Below, one piece after another: positions 37,511 through 45,828 of a stretch of 45,828 bases of DNA. This DNA is from an uncultured bacterium (GTDB lineage Bacteria; Patescibacteriota; Minisyncoccia; Phycocordibacterales; CAIZLB01), in the NCBI GenBank assembly GCA_903933735.1, contig CAIZLB010000025.1:1-45828 (forward strand), in the 5' to 3' direction. The notes under the pieces are model-generated. The model did not search any database. It saw only the letters and a list, made by a program, of their open reading frames with translations, and was not told the DNA's origin. Within the stretch, counting starts at the first letter, position 1. Each line of letters opens with the position of its first letter. Both the position numbers and the translations under genes were made by a program.

Positions 37511-38269
37511 CTATCTGTTATTTATTACAAAATCACAAACATCTTTCACTAAGATATTATTTCTGTTTATTTTGTTGATGTTTTTATTCGATGGATTTGG
37601 CTTAAATCTATTTCTATCCATATTAAATGGCATTATTTGACAAGCTGTGAAGTTGTTTTCATAATCGTATCTGCCGATTATTGATATAATCTGACTGTTT
37701 GATAATACATATCTAGAATTATCGAGTATATAGGTAATATCAACATTCCAGACATCATCTTGTATATCTCGTATCAAGACATATTTGTCATCAACAAACA
37801 ATACCTCGCCCGATAATCTGCCGGACTTTGGATTAGTCCAATCAACAGCTCTCTCATTTTCAAATCTTTCTATAAGAATATTTCCATAAAATGTTTTTGA
37901 CAAAATTATGCCCAAAAGAAAACTTATAGCCAAACTTATAGAACCTATGAATAGTACAGAATGTTTATACCCCCTGTCAGTCTTTTTAAATAAATAAAAC
38001 ATGAGCAATAAACTGATACCGAATAACAAAACCCAAATAATAGGAATATTTTCAATCAGAAACATATTATAAGAATCTGCAAAATAACCCCAGTTTTTAA
38101 AATCAATATATAATGTTTTCAGAAAGAAAAAAGCAAAAGCATAAGCTCCAAATATAGTAGTTAATGCAAGTAAAAACCAAACCAAAACTCTTCTAAGTAA
38201 GAATATATACCTAGATATCGGTTTCAGGTTTTCAGTTTTTATTTTTTGTATTATTTGATCGTTATTCAT
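37511..38269 (-). CDS. Membrane protein, probable anti-sigma/regulatory partner of the ECF sigma factor
   Basis: Four hydrophobic segments; overlaps the sigma factor ORF by 8 nt on the same strand. Confidence 0.5.
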   Translation of the reverse strand: MNNDQIIQKIKTENLKPISRYIFLLRRVLVWFLLALTTIFGAYAFAFFFLKTLYIDFKNWGYFADSYNMFLIENIPIIWVLLFGISLLLMFYLFKKTDRGYKHSVLFIGSISLAISFLLGIILSKTFYGNILIERFENERAVDWTNPKSGRLSGEVLFVDDKYVLIRDIQDDVWNVDITYILDNSRYVLSNSQIISIIGRYDYENNFTACQIMPFNMDRNRFKPNPSNKNINKINRNNILVKDVCDFVINNR

Positions 38270-38828
38270 ATAATTTTTGTTTTAAAAGTTTTTTAGCTCT
38301 ATTTATTTTGACACCCACACTACTCGTCGATATTTTCAAGATATCTGATATCTCTTCATATGTTTTATCTTCAAAGAATTTCAATATAAGTATTTCTTGA
38401 TAATCGGCAGATAGTTTTTGTATAGCCTTCTTAATCAAATCTAAATCCTCTCTATCTTGAAGTGTCTGATTGTCAATCTTATTATTTTCATCCTCCAATA
38501 TATGAATCAATTTTGATTCATCAGCATCCAAGGATATACTTATGTGTTTTTTATTCTTACGATACCAATCAATCATATAATTATGAGTTATACGATAAAT
38601 CCAAGATGAAAATACGAGTTTATCATCATAATCATTTATATTTCTATATATTTTAATAAACACATCTTGCAATATATCTTCCCTGTCATGACTACTTACA
38701 CAAGTGCGCCTACTTATATATTTATCTAATTTACCCTTATACCTATCTATAACATAGGAAAGAGCCTCTGGATCTTTACGAACCAGTAAGACCAAATCGT
38801 TATCGGTTTTATCTTTTATATCTTGCAC
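38262..38828 (-). CDS. RNA polymerase ECF-type sigma factor
   Basis: REDILQDVFIKIYRNINDYDDKLVFSSWIYRITHNYMIDWYRK; KTYEEISDILKISTSSVGVKINRAKKLL. Confidence 0.9.
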   Translation of the reverse strand: MQDIKDKTDNDLVLLVRKDPEALSYVIDRYKGKLDKYISRRTCVSSHDREDILQDVFIKIYRNINDYDDKLVFSSWIYRITHNYMIDWYRKNKKHISISLDADESKLIHILEDENNKIDNQTLQDREDLDLIKKAIQKLSADYQEILILKFFEDKTYEEISDILKISTSSVGVKINRAKKLLKQKLYE

Positions 38829-38917
38829 TATATTAACATTATACGCTTTTTATATAGAAAATATTACACATCAATTTATTTGACAAATCGATTCAAATCA
38901 TATATAATATAGACACT

Positions 38918-40048
38918 ATGAATAACACACTTCGTACTATAATACGTTTCGCTATAATATTAGTATTTTTAATATTATTAGTACTTTTAAGTATAGCCCT
39001 ATTTAAGCTTATACCTAAAGGTATAAATCAATTAGCAGAGTCCACCTTGTCGATCACAAACAATGCAACGACAAGTAATTCTTCTACCACATTGATACAC
39101 AAGGTGTCAGAAAATACATCTACAGCAACAACATCAGGTTTAAGTATAATATCGTCTGTACCTGTTGAAACAAAGACAAACACAATCACAAAAACCGTGT
39201 ATGTAAATAGACCTATATATTACCCAGCAACAACACCAACAAGGACTGGTCTTAAAAATATAAAGGTTACAAAAACAGATTATTATACAAGTGGAGATAT
39301 GATAATTGTTAGATATAAGATATTAAATGAACAAGATACAGCTACAGGAGCTTTCAGTATGCGTGTAGAAATGCCAGCTTTAAATTATAACGACAGAGTT
39401 AGATATATAAATGACATAAATCTAGGTGGTCAAAGTGCCTATGAAGTTGAAGCCCGTTTTAGTGGACTTAATACATCCGTTAATCCTGTTGTTAATATCT
39501 ATGCTGATATAAATAATCAAGTTAATGAAACAGATGAAAATGACAACTTCCTTTCTGTAAGAATAAATACTGTAAATTATAATTATAATAATAATTACAA
39601 CAATAACTGTAGCTACTATAATAATTGTAACAATAACAACTGTAACTATTATAATAATTGTTACGATAATAATTATCTATCACCTAACTTAACAATATCA
39701 TCTATAGAAACTGGTAAGATGATCAATAATTCATTCAATCCTCAAGCAAACTTCGCTTATGGTGATAATGTGGCCTTAAGAGTTAGAGTTAGAAATACAG
39801 GTGATTCTTTTAGAAACAACTGGTCAACTCGTACATATTTCTATGACATGAACGGTGTATATAGAAGTGTTGTAACAGACAATGAATTACCATTGAACAG
39901 TAACGGAGAGGTTACTTTAATAATACAAACAAATAATCAAATAAATCGTGGTAATACTTTGTTCAACTTTAGTCTAGATACTAATAACAATGTGTATGAA
40001 TCAAATGAAAATGATAATACAGCGAATGTGAGTGCTTGGGTTTATTAA
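38918..40048 (+). CDS. Secreted/anchored CARDB-like protein with an N/Y/C-rich linker
   Basis: N-terminal TM; DTATGAFSMRVEMPALNYNDR... VNETDENDNFLSVRI and VYESNENDNTANVSAWV CARDB endings; NYNYNNNYNNNCSYYNNC linker. Confidence 0.65.
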   Translation: MNNTLRTIIRFAIILVFLILLVLLSIALFKLIPKGINQLAESTLSITNNATTSNSSTTLIHKVSENTSTATTSGLSIISSVPVETKTNTITKTVYVNRPIYYPATTPTRTGLKNIKVTKTDYYTSGDMIIVRYKILNEQDTATGAFSMRVEMPALNYNDRVRYINDINLGGQSAYEVEARFSGLNTSVNPVVNIYADINNQVNETDENDNFLSVRINTVNYNYNNNYNNNCSYYNNCNNNNCNYYNNCYDNNYLSPNLTISSIETGKMINNSFNPQANFAYGDNVALRVRVRNTGDSFRNNWSTRTYFYDMNGVYRSVVTDNELPLNSNGEVTLIIQTNNQINRGNTLFNFSLDTNNNVYESNENDNTANVSAWVY

Positions 40049-40076
40049 GAAATCTTATAAAATAAAAAGCTAAAAA

Positions 40077-40106
40077 ATCGCCCTGTTATGGGGCGGTTTT
40101 TTATGT
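40077..40106 (+). terminator. Rho-independent terminator
   Basis: CGCCC TGTTAT GGGGCG then TTTTTT. Confidence 0.75.
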
Positions 40107-40148
40107 GTAAAACTTATCCACAACTTTTATTTAGAAAATGTTTGACAG

Positions 40149-40164
40149 GTGAACTAGAGTTCAC
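40149..40164. promoter_or_regulatory. LexA-type SOS box between -35 and -10
   Basis: GTGAACTAGAGTTCAC contains GAAC-N4-GTTC; TTGACA just 5' and TATACT just 3'. Confidence 0.75.
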
Positions 40165-40177
40165 TATACTTATAAAC

Positions 40178-40378
40178 ATGACTAAACATAAAATAATAAC
40201 AACAATAAACAAAGAAATTAACAAAATTAACGATGAGATAGATATGAAAATATTACAAGGACTTGCCTACAGGGCTGAAGCTAGACGTCACAAGATGCTT
40301 TTAAATAAACTAAGAAGTGAGGCTAGACCATCATGGCAATACAGACTTTCACGCATGGTTACATCTTTCTTGTTATAA
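40178..40378 (+). CDS. Small basic protein, first gene downstream of the SOS box
   Basis: MTKHKIITTINKEINKINDEIDMKILQGLAYRAEARRHKMLLNKLRSEARPSWQYRLSRMVTSFLL. Confidence 0.55.
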   Translation: MTKHKIITTINKEINKINDEIDMKILQGLAYRAEARRHKMLLNKLRSEARPSWQYRLSRMVTSFLL

Positions 40379-40398
40379 TGTAATATAACAATTATATT

Positions 40399-40965
40399 AT
40401 GTTAGAAAACTACAAGAAAAAAATCATATCATTCTACGAGTCACACAGACGCATGCCTGGTTATGCAGAGATTATGAACCTAACAGGATTCAAATCTAAA
40501 AATGCTGTATACAAACTTATCAATAAACTCGTAGACTTAGGTGTGATATACAAAGATGCGCAAGGTAAGATAACACCAGCTTTTTTAAATGAGGAGGTTC
40601 CCTTTCTGGGTTATGTTGAGGCTGGATTACCTTCCCTTGCCGAAGAAGATCTTCTTGATACTATAGATCTTGATAAATATCTTTTACCTCACAAAGAGAA
40701 CAGTTATATACTTGAGGTTAAAGGAGACTCTATGATAGATGAAGGTATTAAGGAGGGTGACTATGTTATCGTCGAGAAAAAATCAGATGCCAAAGATGGT
40801 GAGATAGTTATCGCTGAAGTTGATGGTGGTTATACTATGAAATTTTTCAAGAAAAAAGGAAATGTTATATTTCTCCGACCAGCCAATAAAGATTTTAAAG
40901 ATATATATCCAACAGAGTCATTCTCTATCGTGGCGGTAGTTAAGGGGGTTATAAGGAAATATTAG
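40399..40965 (+). CDS. lexA: LexA-like repressor (S24 peptidase)
   Basis: Winged-helix N-terminus; VEAGLPS (Ala-Gly cleavage site); GDSMIDEGI (Ser); YTMKFF (Lys). Confidence 0.88.
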   Translation: MLENYKKKIISFYESHRRMPGYAEIMNLTGFKSKNAVYKLINKLVDLGVIYKDAQGKITPAFLNEEVPFLGYVEAGLPSLAEEDLLDTIDLDKYLLPHKENSYILEVKGDSMIDEGIKEGDYVIVEKKSDAKDGEIVIAEVDGGYTMKFFKKKGNVIFLRPANKDFKDIYPTESFSIVAVVKGVIRKY

Positions 40966-41000
40966 ATTTGACAGAAAAATAGAATCTGATAAACTATAAG

Positions 41001-41085
41001 TACAAATGGGTTATCCCAAACGTCAGGATCATAAAGGTCCGGCCAAATCATCTCCGAATAATATCAATTATTCGGTTTTGTATTT
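41001..41085 (+). ncRNA. Small RNA candidate convergent with the PemK/MazF-like gene
   Basis: TTGACA (40968-40973), 16-nt spacer, TAAACT (40990-40995); TGGG-TTAT-CCCA hairpin; CCGAATAAT-ATCA-ATTATTCGG terminator then TTTTGTATTTTT. Confidence 0.4.
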
Positions 41086-41473
41086 TTATAAAGTCTACTC
41101 TAGATATGTAACCAATATATTCATCTAGCCTTTTTGTATCTAAAACTCTTAATTGGGATATAATAGCAGACCTTTCTACTCCCTTGAGTAAAATATTTGT
41201 ATAGTATTTATTGTCCTTAATCTTAGTACTTAAAGGTATACCCCAGAATATATTATTATTAAATTTTTTGAATATTAAAACAGGACGACGAAAATCATCA
41301 CCTTTACCATTTTCTTCATCTCCAATATTTTCCCCTAAAGAACACCAGTAAACACGACATTCTTCAATGACTGTTTTTCTGTCTATCTTATCTATAATTA
41401 TTTTTTCATAAATCCAATCTATAAATCTTTTTATCATCCATATATCATAAAACAATGCAGTTAAAATTTTCAT
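41048..41473 (-). CDS. PemK/MazF-like toxin-family protein; start may be 41437
   Basis: CRVYWCSLGENIGDEENGKGDDFRRPVLIFKKFNNNIFWGIPLSTK. Confidence 0.75.
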   Translation of the reverse strand: MKILTALFYDIWMIKRFIDWIYEKIIIDKIDRKTVIEECRVYWCSLGENIGDEENGKGDDFRRPVLIFKKFNNNIFWGIPLSTKIKDNKYYTNILLKGVERSAIISQLRVLDTKRLDEYIGYISRVDFIKIQNRIIDIIRR

Positions 41474-41561
41474 AAAGAATATATAAAGATATGCAGAAGA
41501 AAAAATGAATAAATAAAAATCTTAGATTACAATTCTAGGGTTTTTATTTTTCCTAAGCGAA

Positions 41562-42374
41562 TCAGTCCCCTCCATAACAAAAGTTATCTATTGGGAAGTT
41601 TTTTGAATCATTACCAAGACATGAAAGAATCTCATCATAGTTCCATCCTACAATATTATATTGTGTCTTAACTAATATTCCTGTTTTTGTATAACCCCTA
41701 TCTTTATTATCCTGATAATAAACTGTATTTAATAATAAAACTTCAATAGGCGAACCTTTTGCAATAGTTGCTACATTTGATCCGTCATTATCGACGATAT
41801 CAATATTTTTATTTGCCTTGGTTTTTAGTCCTATATAAACGTAAGGTTGTCTAACTTCAACTATCCTACCAGTATTTGTATCAATCTTGTATTTAGTATA
41901 TGTGGGAAAAGATTCAAATGTAGATCCTGATGAATATATAAAACCATTCCCTGGAATTATCACTTTCCTCGGAGTTGACCCAACATTTATATAATCATTA
42001 CCAGACTTTATAAAATACTCAAAATGAGGGTCACCACTAGGTCCGTCATTTAATTGTATATAGTACTCTGGACCATTAGATATGATCTTGGCGGTATAAT
42101 CAGTAGTTACCTCTGGAGATGATTCACCTGTATCGAAACCACTGCTCATAAATACCTTTTTTTCTTTTTTAACAGTCCCTTCTTTTAAAGAAATAATTTC
42201 ATCTGTTGCATATGTTGTCGTTGATGTAGATATAATTTCTTCTTGTTCTATATTTATATTTGTATCTATTTTACCAATATCTTCCTTATCTTTAGGTGTT
42301 TTAGGAAATGAAAAATATGCTATAACTGCGATGATTATTAATAATAAAATTGAAGTAATAAATTTTATTTTCAT
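41562..42374 (-). CDS. Hypothetical membrane-anchored protein
   Basis: MKIKFITSILLLIIIAVIAYFSF N-terminal TM. Confidence 0.5.
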   Translation of the reverse strand: MKIKFITSILLLIIIAVIAYFSFPKTPKDKEDIGKIDTNINIEQEEIISTSTTTYATDEIISLKEGTVKKEKKVFMSSGFDTGESSPEVTTDYTAKIISNGPEYYIQLNDGPSGDPHFEYFIKSGNDYINVGSTPRKVIIPGNGFIYSSGSTFESFPTYTKYKIDTNTGRIVEVRQPYVYIGLKTKANKNIDIVDNDGSNVATIAKGSPIEVLLLNTVYYQDNKDRGYTKTGILVKTQYNIVGWNYDEILSCLGNDSKNFPIDNFCYGGD

Positions 42375-42459
42375 GATGTATTAATTTTAACATAGGTGTA
42401 ATAGAAATCACATCAGAGCAATGCTTCGATGTGATTTTAAAATCTTAATATATCATTTT

Positions 42460-44568
42460 TTATATATCCAAATTCGCAGCTCTCGCATTTGACTGAATAA
42501 AACTCTTTCTTGAAGGAACATCAGTTCCCATGAGTACATCTATAACCCTATCTGTCTCAACAATATCATCTATTCTCACTTGTTTAAGAACACGCCTTGT
42601 TGGATCCATAGTTGTCTCACCCAACTCATCAGCATTCATTTCTCCGAGACCTTTATATCTTTGTATAAATGGTTTCTTTATTGATTTCGCTTTTGTATTT
42701 ATTTCATCATCTTCCTCTTCTTCTGATTCAACCACCCCTTCTTCACCCTCTTCTGCTATAGGAGCATCAGCTTGTTCATATCCGATCTTTTTAAAATAAG
42801 CCTCCTTCTCTTCATCTGAATAATAGTATCCAACCTCCTTTCCATATTTGATCTTATAAAGTGGTGGTTGAGCAACATAGATAAATCCTCCTTCTATAAG
42901 TGGTTTAAAGTATCTATAGAACAAAGTTAATATCAAAGTTCTGATATGGGCACCATCAACGTCAGCATCGGTAGCGATGATGATCTTATGATATCGTAGT
43001 TTACTAATATCAAATACGTCACCTATAGCGGTACCTAAAGCTATAACCAAGTTTCTAACTTCTTGTGATGCAAGAATCTTATCAAGTCTCGCACGTTCTA
43101 TGTTTAAAATCTTTCCACGTAGTGGCAACACAGCTTGAGTTTTTCTGTTTCTCCCTTGAACAGCTGTACCTCCCGCAGAGTCTCCCTCCACAATGAATAG
43201 TTCTGATTCTTCTGCTCTTCTACTTTGACAATCTGAAAGCTTTCCAGGCAAAGTCATACCTTCAAGGGCGCCTTTACGTAAGATAGAGTCTTTAGCAGCT
43301 TTAGCAGCCTTTCTAGCTCTTACAGCTAAAACCACTTTGCTTATAATCTGTTTTGCTTCATCTGGATTTTCCTCTAAGAATTCTGAAAATGCCTCACCGA
43401 ATACATTTGAAGTTGCTGATTGAGCTTCTGTTGATCCAAGTTTTGCTTTTGTTTGTCCTTCAAACTGTATCTCTTGTAGCTTAACTGATACAACAGCACA
43501 TAAACCCTCGAGAACATCATCACCTGTAAATGACTCATCTTCTTTTACAAGATTATTTTTCTTAGCATAAGTGTTAAGTGTACGAGTTAAAGCTGTTTTA
43601 AAACCTGTGATATGTGTACCTCCTTCAGAGTTATAGGTATTGTTTGCAAAAGCAACCAATCTTGTATTCATATCATCAACATATTGCAAAGCTATCTCAA
43701 CACCGACATTTATACCCTCAGCACCTTTATCAGATGATGTATAATCTTTCTCAACATAAAAAACATTTTTATGTACAGTTTTAATATTTTGATTATAGAA
43801 AGAAACCAAAGATGAAAGTCCCCCTTCAAAATAGAAACTCATCGATGGGGCAATAATGTTCTCATCATATATGTAAACAGAATCATCAAGAAGTCTTTTG
43901 ACCTCTTTATCATTCATACCTGACTCTCTCATATCTATGATGTTTACAGTTAAACCCTTAACAAGATATGCTTGTTGTCTTAGATGAGAGACTATTTTAT
44001 GCCAATCATAGTTTATACCGTCCTTGAAAATAGTATCATCTGCCTTGAAAGTAACTATAGTTCCATGCAATTTTGATGTGCCAACTTTTTTAAGTGCATA
44101 CTTTGGCTTTCCTATCTCATATTCTTGTATAAACTTAGAACCGTTCTGATGAACTTCAACACGCGTGTGTACCGACAGAGCATTTACAACTGAGGCACCT
44201 ACACCATGAAGTCCTCCTGAAACTTTATAATCATCGCCACCAAACTTTCCTCCAGCATGCAAAACAGTCATAATAGTTTCTACGGCTGAAACTTTAGTCT
44301 TAGGATGAAGACCTGTTGGCATACCACGACCGTTATCGACTATTCTTATATAGCCATCAGGCAAAAGTGAGACTTCTACTCTGTTAGCATGACCGTTCAT
44401 AGCCTCATCACGACAGTTGTCAAAAATCTCCCAAATAAGGTGATGCAATCCGTCTGGACCTGTAGTTCCAATATACATACCAGGACGCTTTCTGACGGGT
44501 TCTAGACCCTCTAGGACTTGTATTGAATCTGCATCATACTCTGTTTTTTTTGATTTTTTTTCTGCCAT
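42460..44568 (-). CDS. gyrB: DNA gyrase subunit B (type IIA topoisomerase)
   Basis: LEPVRKRPGMYIGTTGPDGLHHLIWEI; SELFIVEGDSAGGTAVQGRNRKTQAVLPLRGKILN; ATDADVDGAHIRTL. Confidence 0.95.
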   Translation of the reverse strand: MAEKKSKKTEYDADSIQVLEGLEPVRKRPGMYIGTTGPDGLHHLIWEIFDNCRDEAMNGHANRVEVSLLPDGYIRIVDNGRGMPTGLHPKTKVSAVETIMTVLHAGGKFGGDDYKVSGGLHGVGASVVNALSVHTRVEVHQNGSKFIQEYEIGKPKYALKKVGTSKLHGTIVTFKADDTIFKDGINYDWHKIVSHLRQQAYLVKGLTVNIIDMRESGMNDKEVKRLLDDSVYIYDENIIAPSMSFYFEGGLSSLVSFYNQNIKTVHKNVFYVEKDYTSSDKGAEGINVGVEIALQYVDDMNTRLVAFANNTYNSEGGTHITGFKTALTRTLNTYAKKNNLVKEDESFTGDDVLEGLCAVVSVKLQEIQFEGQTKAKLGSTEAQSATSNVFGEAFSEFLEENPDEAKQIISKVVLAVRARKAAKAAKDSILRKGALEGMTLPGKLSDCQSRRAEESELFIVEGDSAGGTAVQGRNRKTQAVLPLRGKILNIERARLDKILASQEVRNLVIALGTAIGDVFDISKLRYHKIIIATDADVDGAHIRTLILTLFYRYFKPLIEGGFIYVAQPPLYKIKYGKEVGYYYSDEEKEAYFKKIGYEQADAPIAEEGEEGVVESEEEEDDEINTKAKSIKKPFIQRYKGLGEMNADELGETTMDPTRRVLKQVRIDDIVETDRVIDVLMGTDVPSRKSFIQSNARAANLDI

Positions 44569-44709
44569 ATGGACGATATTATATCATATTTTACAGGTTT
44601 TAGGATAGAGTTTTTAGGGGTTTTGTGGTGTGGGTTTTGGGGAAAATGGTACACCTTGATTTTACATATATACAGTGGTATAAATATCAGGTCTAACCTT
44701 AAAAACAGT

Positions 44710-45546
44710 ATGAACAGCAACCACATCAACAAAGTATTGGGTATATTTATCGGTGCCGTCATCGGTGCTATCGTCGGCCACAAACTCATTCAATATGGTT
44801 TATGGCTTATGTTTGTAGCTCCAATTACAGGAGCACTTATTACAAGCTTCATGGTCGCTCCCAAAACGACCTGGAACATCATCAAGATTGCATGGAAGAC
44901 CACTTGCGTGGAGATGCCGTGTGGAATCTGGGCGTTTGTGAATTCAGATCGATTTAAAAAAGCATTATTCAGATTAACCATTCTTCTGGTTGGTATCATG
45001 TTATCCATAATATTAACCTCAATATCAGTGATATTACTGATGTCGTTTAAGAATACTTCGGAATTATTATTCAACATATCGATGGCTATTATAATATTTT
45101 ACGTAGCATTATCCTGGTCAATTTTAATTACTGGATTTTTTGATATAACAGAGGATGATACATACAAACTTCATTGGGGTGGGATTAAACTACTAATAAA
45201 GTATTGTAATGTTTTTGCTGCCATATTTTGGACCTCATGGCTAATTTTCAAAGGTCTGAGATATGTCTATAACAATCGTAAAAAATATTTGGACAAAATA
45301 ATTTTAGGCTTCATGTACACCGTGAAATTCATTGCCAGATTTTTCACCCATCTGGAATCAGGTCTACGTACATACGGCCTGACCATCAGTGTGCTTTCAG
45401 CGGCCGTAGGTGCATTTATTGGCCAATTCTATAGTCAACCGTTATATGGCGGCTTGATTGGTGTCGTTACATACAGCATCATGCATCTTTCGATTTGGAT
45501 CATTGCAGTTTGCGCTCGTGCTTTGCCGAAACGCATCCTTCAATAA
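44710..45546 (+). CDS. Hypothetical multi-pass membrane protein with mosaic base composition
   Basis: MNSNHINKVLGIFIGAVIGAIVGHK...; terminator GC(t)GGACC...GGTCC(g)GC + TTTTT at 45567-45596. Confidence 0.6.
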   Translation: MNSNHINKVLGIFIGAVIGAIVGHKLIQYGLWLMFVAPITGALITSFMVAPKTTWNIIKIAWKTTCVEMPCGIWAFVNSDRFKKALFRLTILLVGIMLSIILTSISVILLMSFKNTSELLFNISMAIIIFYVALSWSILITGFFDITEDDTYKLHWGGIKLLIKYCNVFAAIFWTSWLIFKGLRYVYNNRKKYLDKIILGFMYTVKFIARFFTHLESGLRTYGLTISVLSAAVGAFIGQFYSQPLYGGLIGVVTYSIMHLSIWIIAVCARALPKRILQ

Positions 45547-45657
45547 TCTCAACCCGTTTACTCACGCTGGACCTTCATCGGTCCGGCGCTTTTTCATTTA
45601 TATCTAAAAACCATCGGTTTTAACCGGTGTGTACTTTTAAAGACAACGTCGTATTAT

Positions 45658-45693
45658 GAATAATGCCCTTACTAAATAGTATGGGCATTATTC
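45658..45693. other. IS200/IS605-like left-end subterminal hairpin
   Basis: GAATAATGCCC T TACTA AA TAGTA T GGGCATTATTC, just upstream of a TnpA ORF. Confidence 0.6.
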
Positions 45694-45710
45694 ATTAAAT
45701 ATACACACAT

Positions 45711-45828
45711 ATGTCAATTAGAAAAACATACAGGCGTACAATACGTACTCTATCACACTGCTACTATGATTTAAAATACCACTTCGTGTGGATTCCAAAA
45801 TACAGAGGTAAAGTATTAGACGACGAAA
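45711..45828 (+). mobile_element. tnpA: IS200/IS605-family Y1 transposase TnpA, 5' part only (runs off window)
   Basis: MSIRKTYRRTIRTLSHCYYDLKYHFVWIPKYRGKVLDDE; YHFVWIPKYRGKVL is a TnpA (REP/IS200) hallmark. Confidence 0.8.

Overview
AT-rich bacterial window that looks like Candidate Phyla Radiation/Patescibacteria. This is inferred from very short intergenic gaps, compact core genes and pilin-like small proteins; no taxonomic search was run. Core genes recognised: prfB, a beta-CASP metallo-hydrolase, rpoC, rpoB, a MurA-type enolpyruvyl transferase, mutM/fpg, ndk, a sortase, an ECF sigma/membrane-protein pair, lexA and gyrB. Accessory parts: (i) about 11.7 kb of co-oriented minus-strand genes (142-11740) between a truncated DDE integrase (1-129) and a tRNA-Gln(CTG), rich in Nudix-fold proteins and carrying recurrent non-coding junction motifs; (ii) several GC-rich 'islet' genes in the AT-rich background; (iii) the start of an IS200/IS605-type TnpA at the right edge. 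The most unusual structure is in 27181-27740, between a MaoC-like gene and a Schlafen/AlbA_2-like gene. It holds five consecutive non-coding units, each with a sigma70-like promoter, a short structured RNA and a terminator, at about 100-nt spacing. Units 3 and 5 share conserved 5' and 3' ends around different structured cores. Another structured RNA candidate is at 34839-34980. A likely 6S RNA, a LexA-type SOS box, two perfect palindromic operators and pervasive apparently leaderless promoters were also read directly. All family calls are from eye-level motif recognition; no database search was possible.
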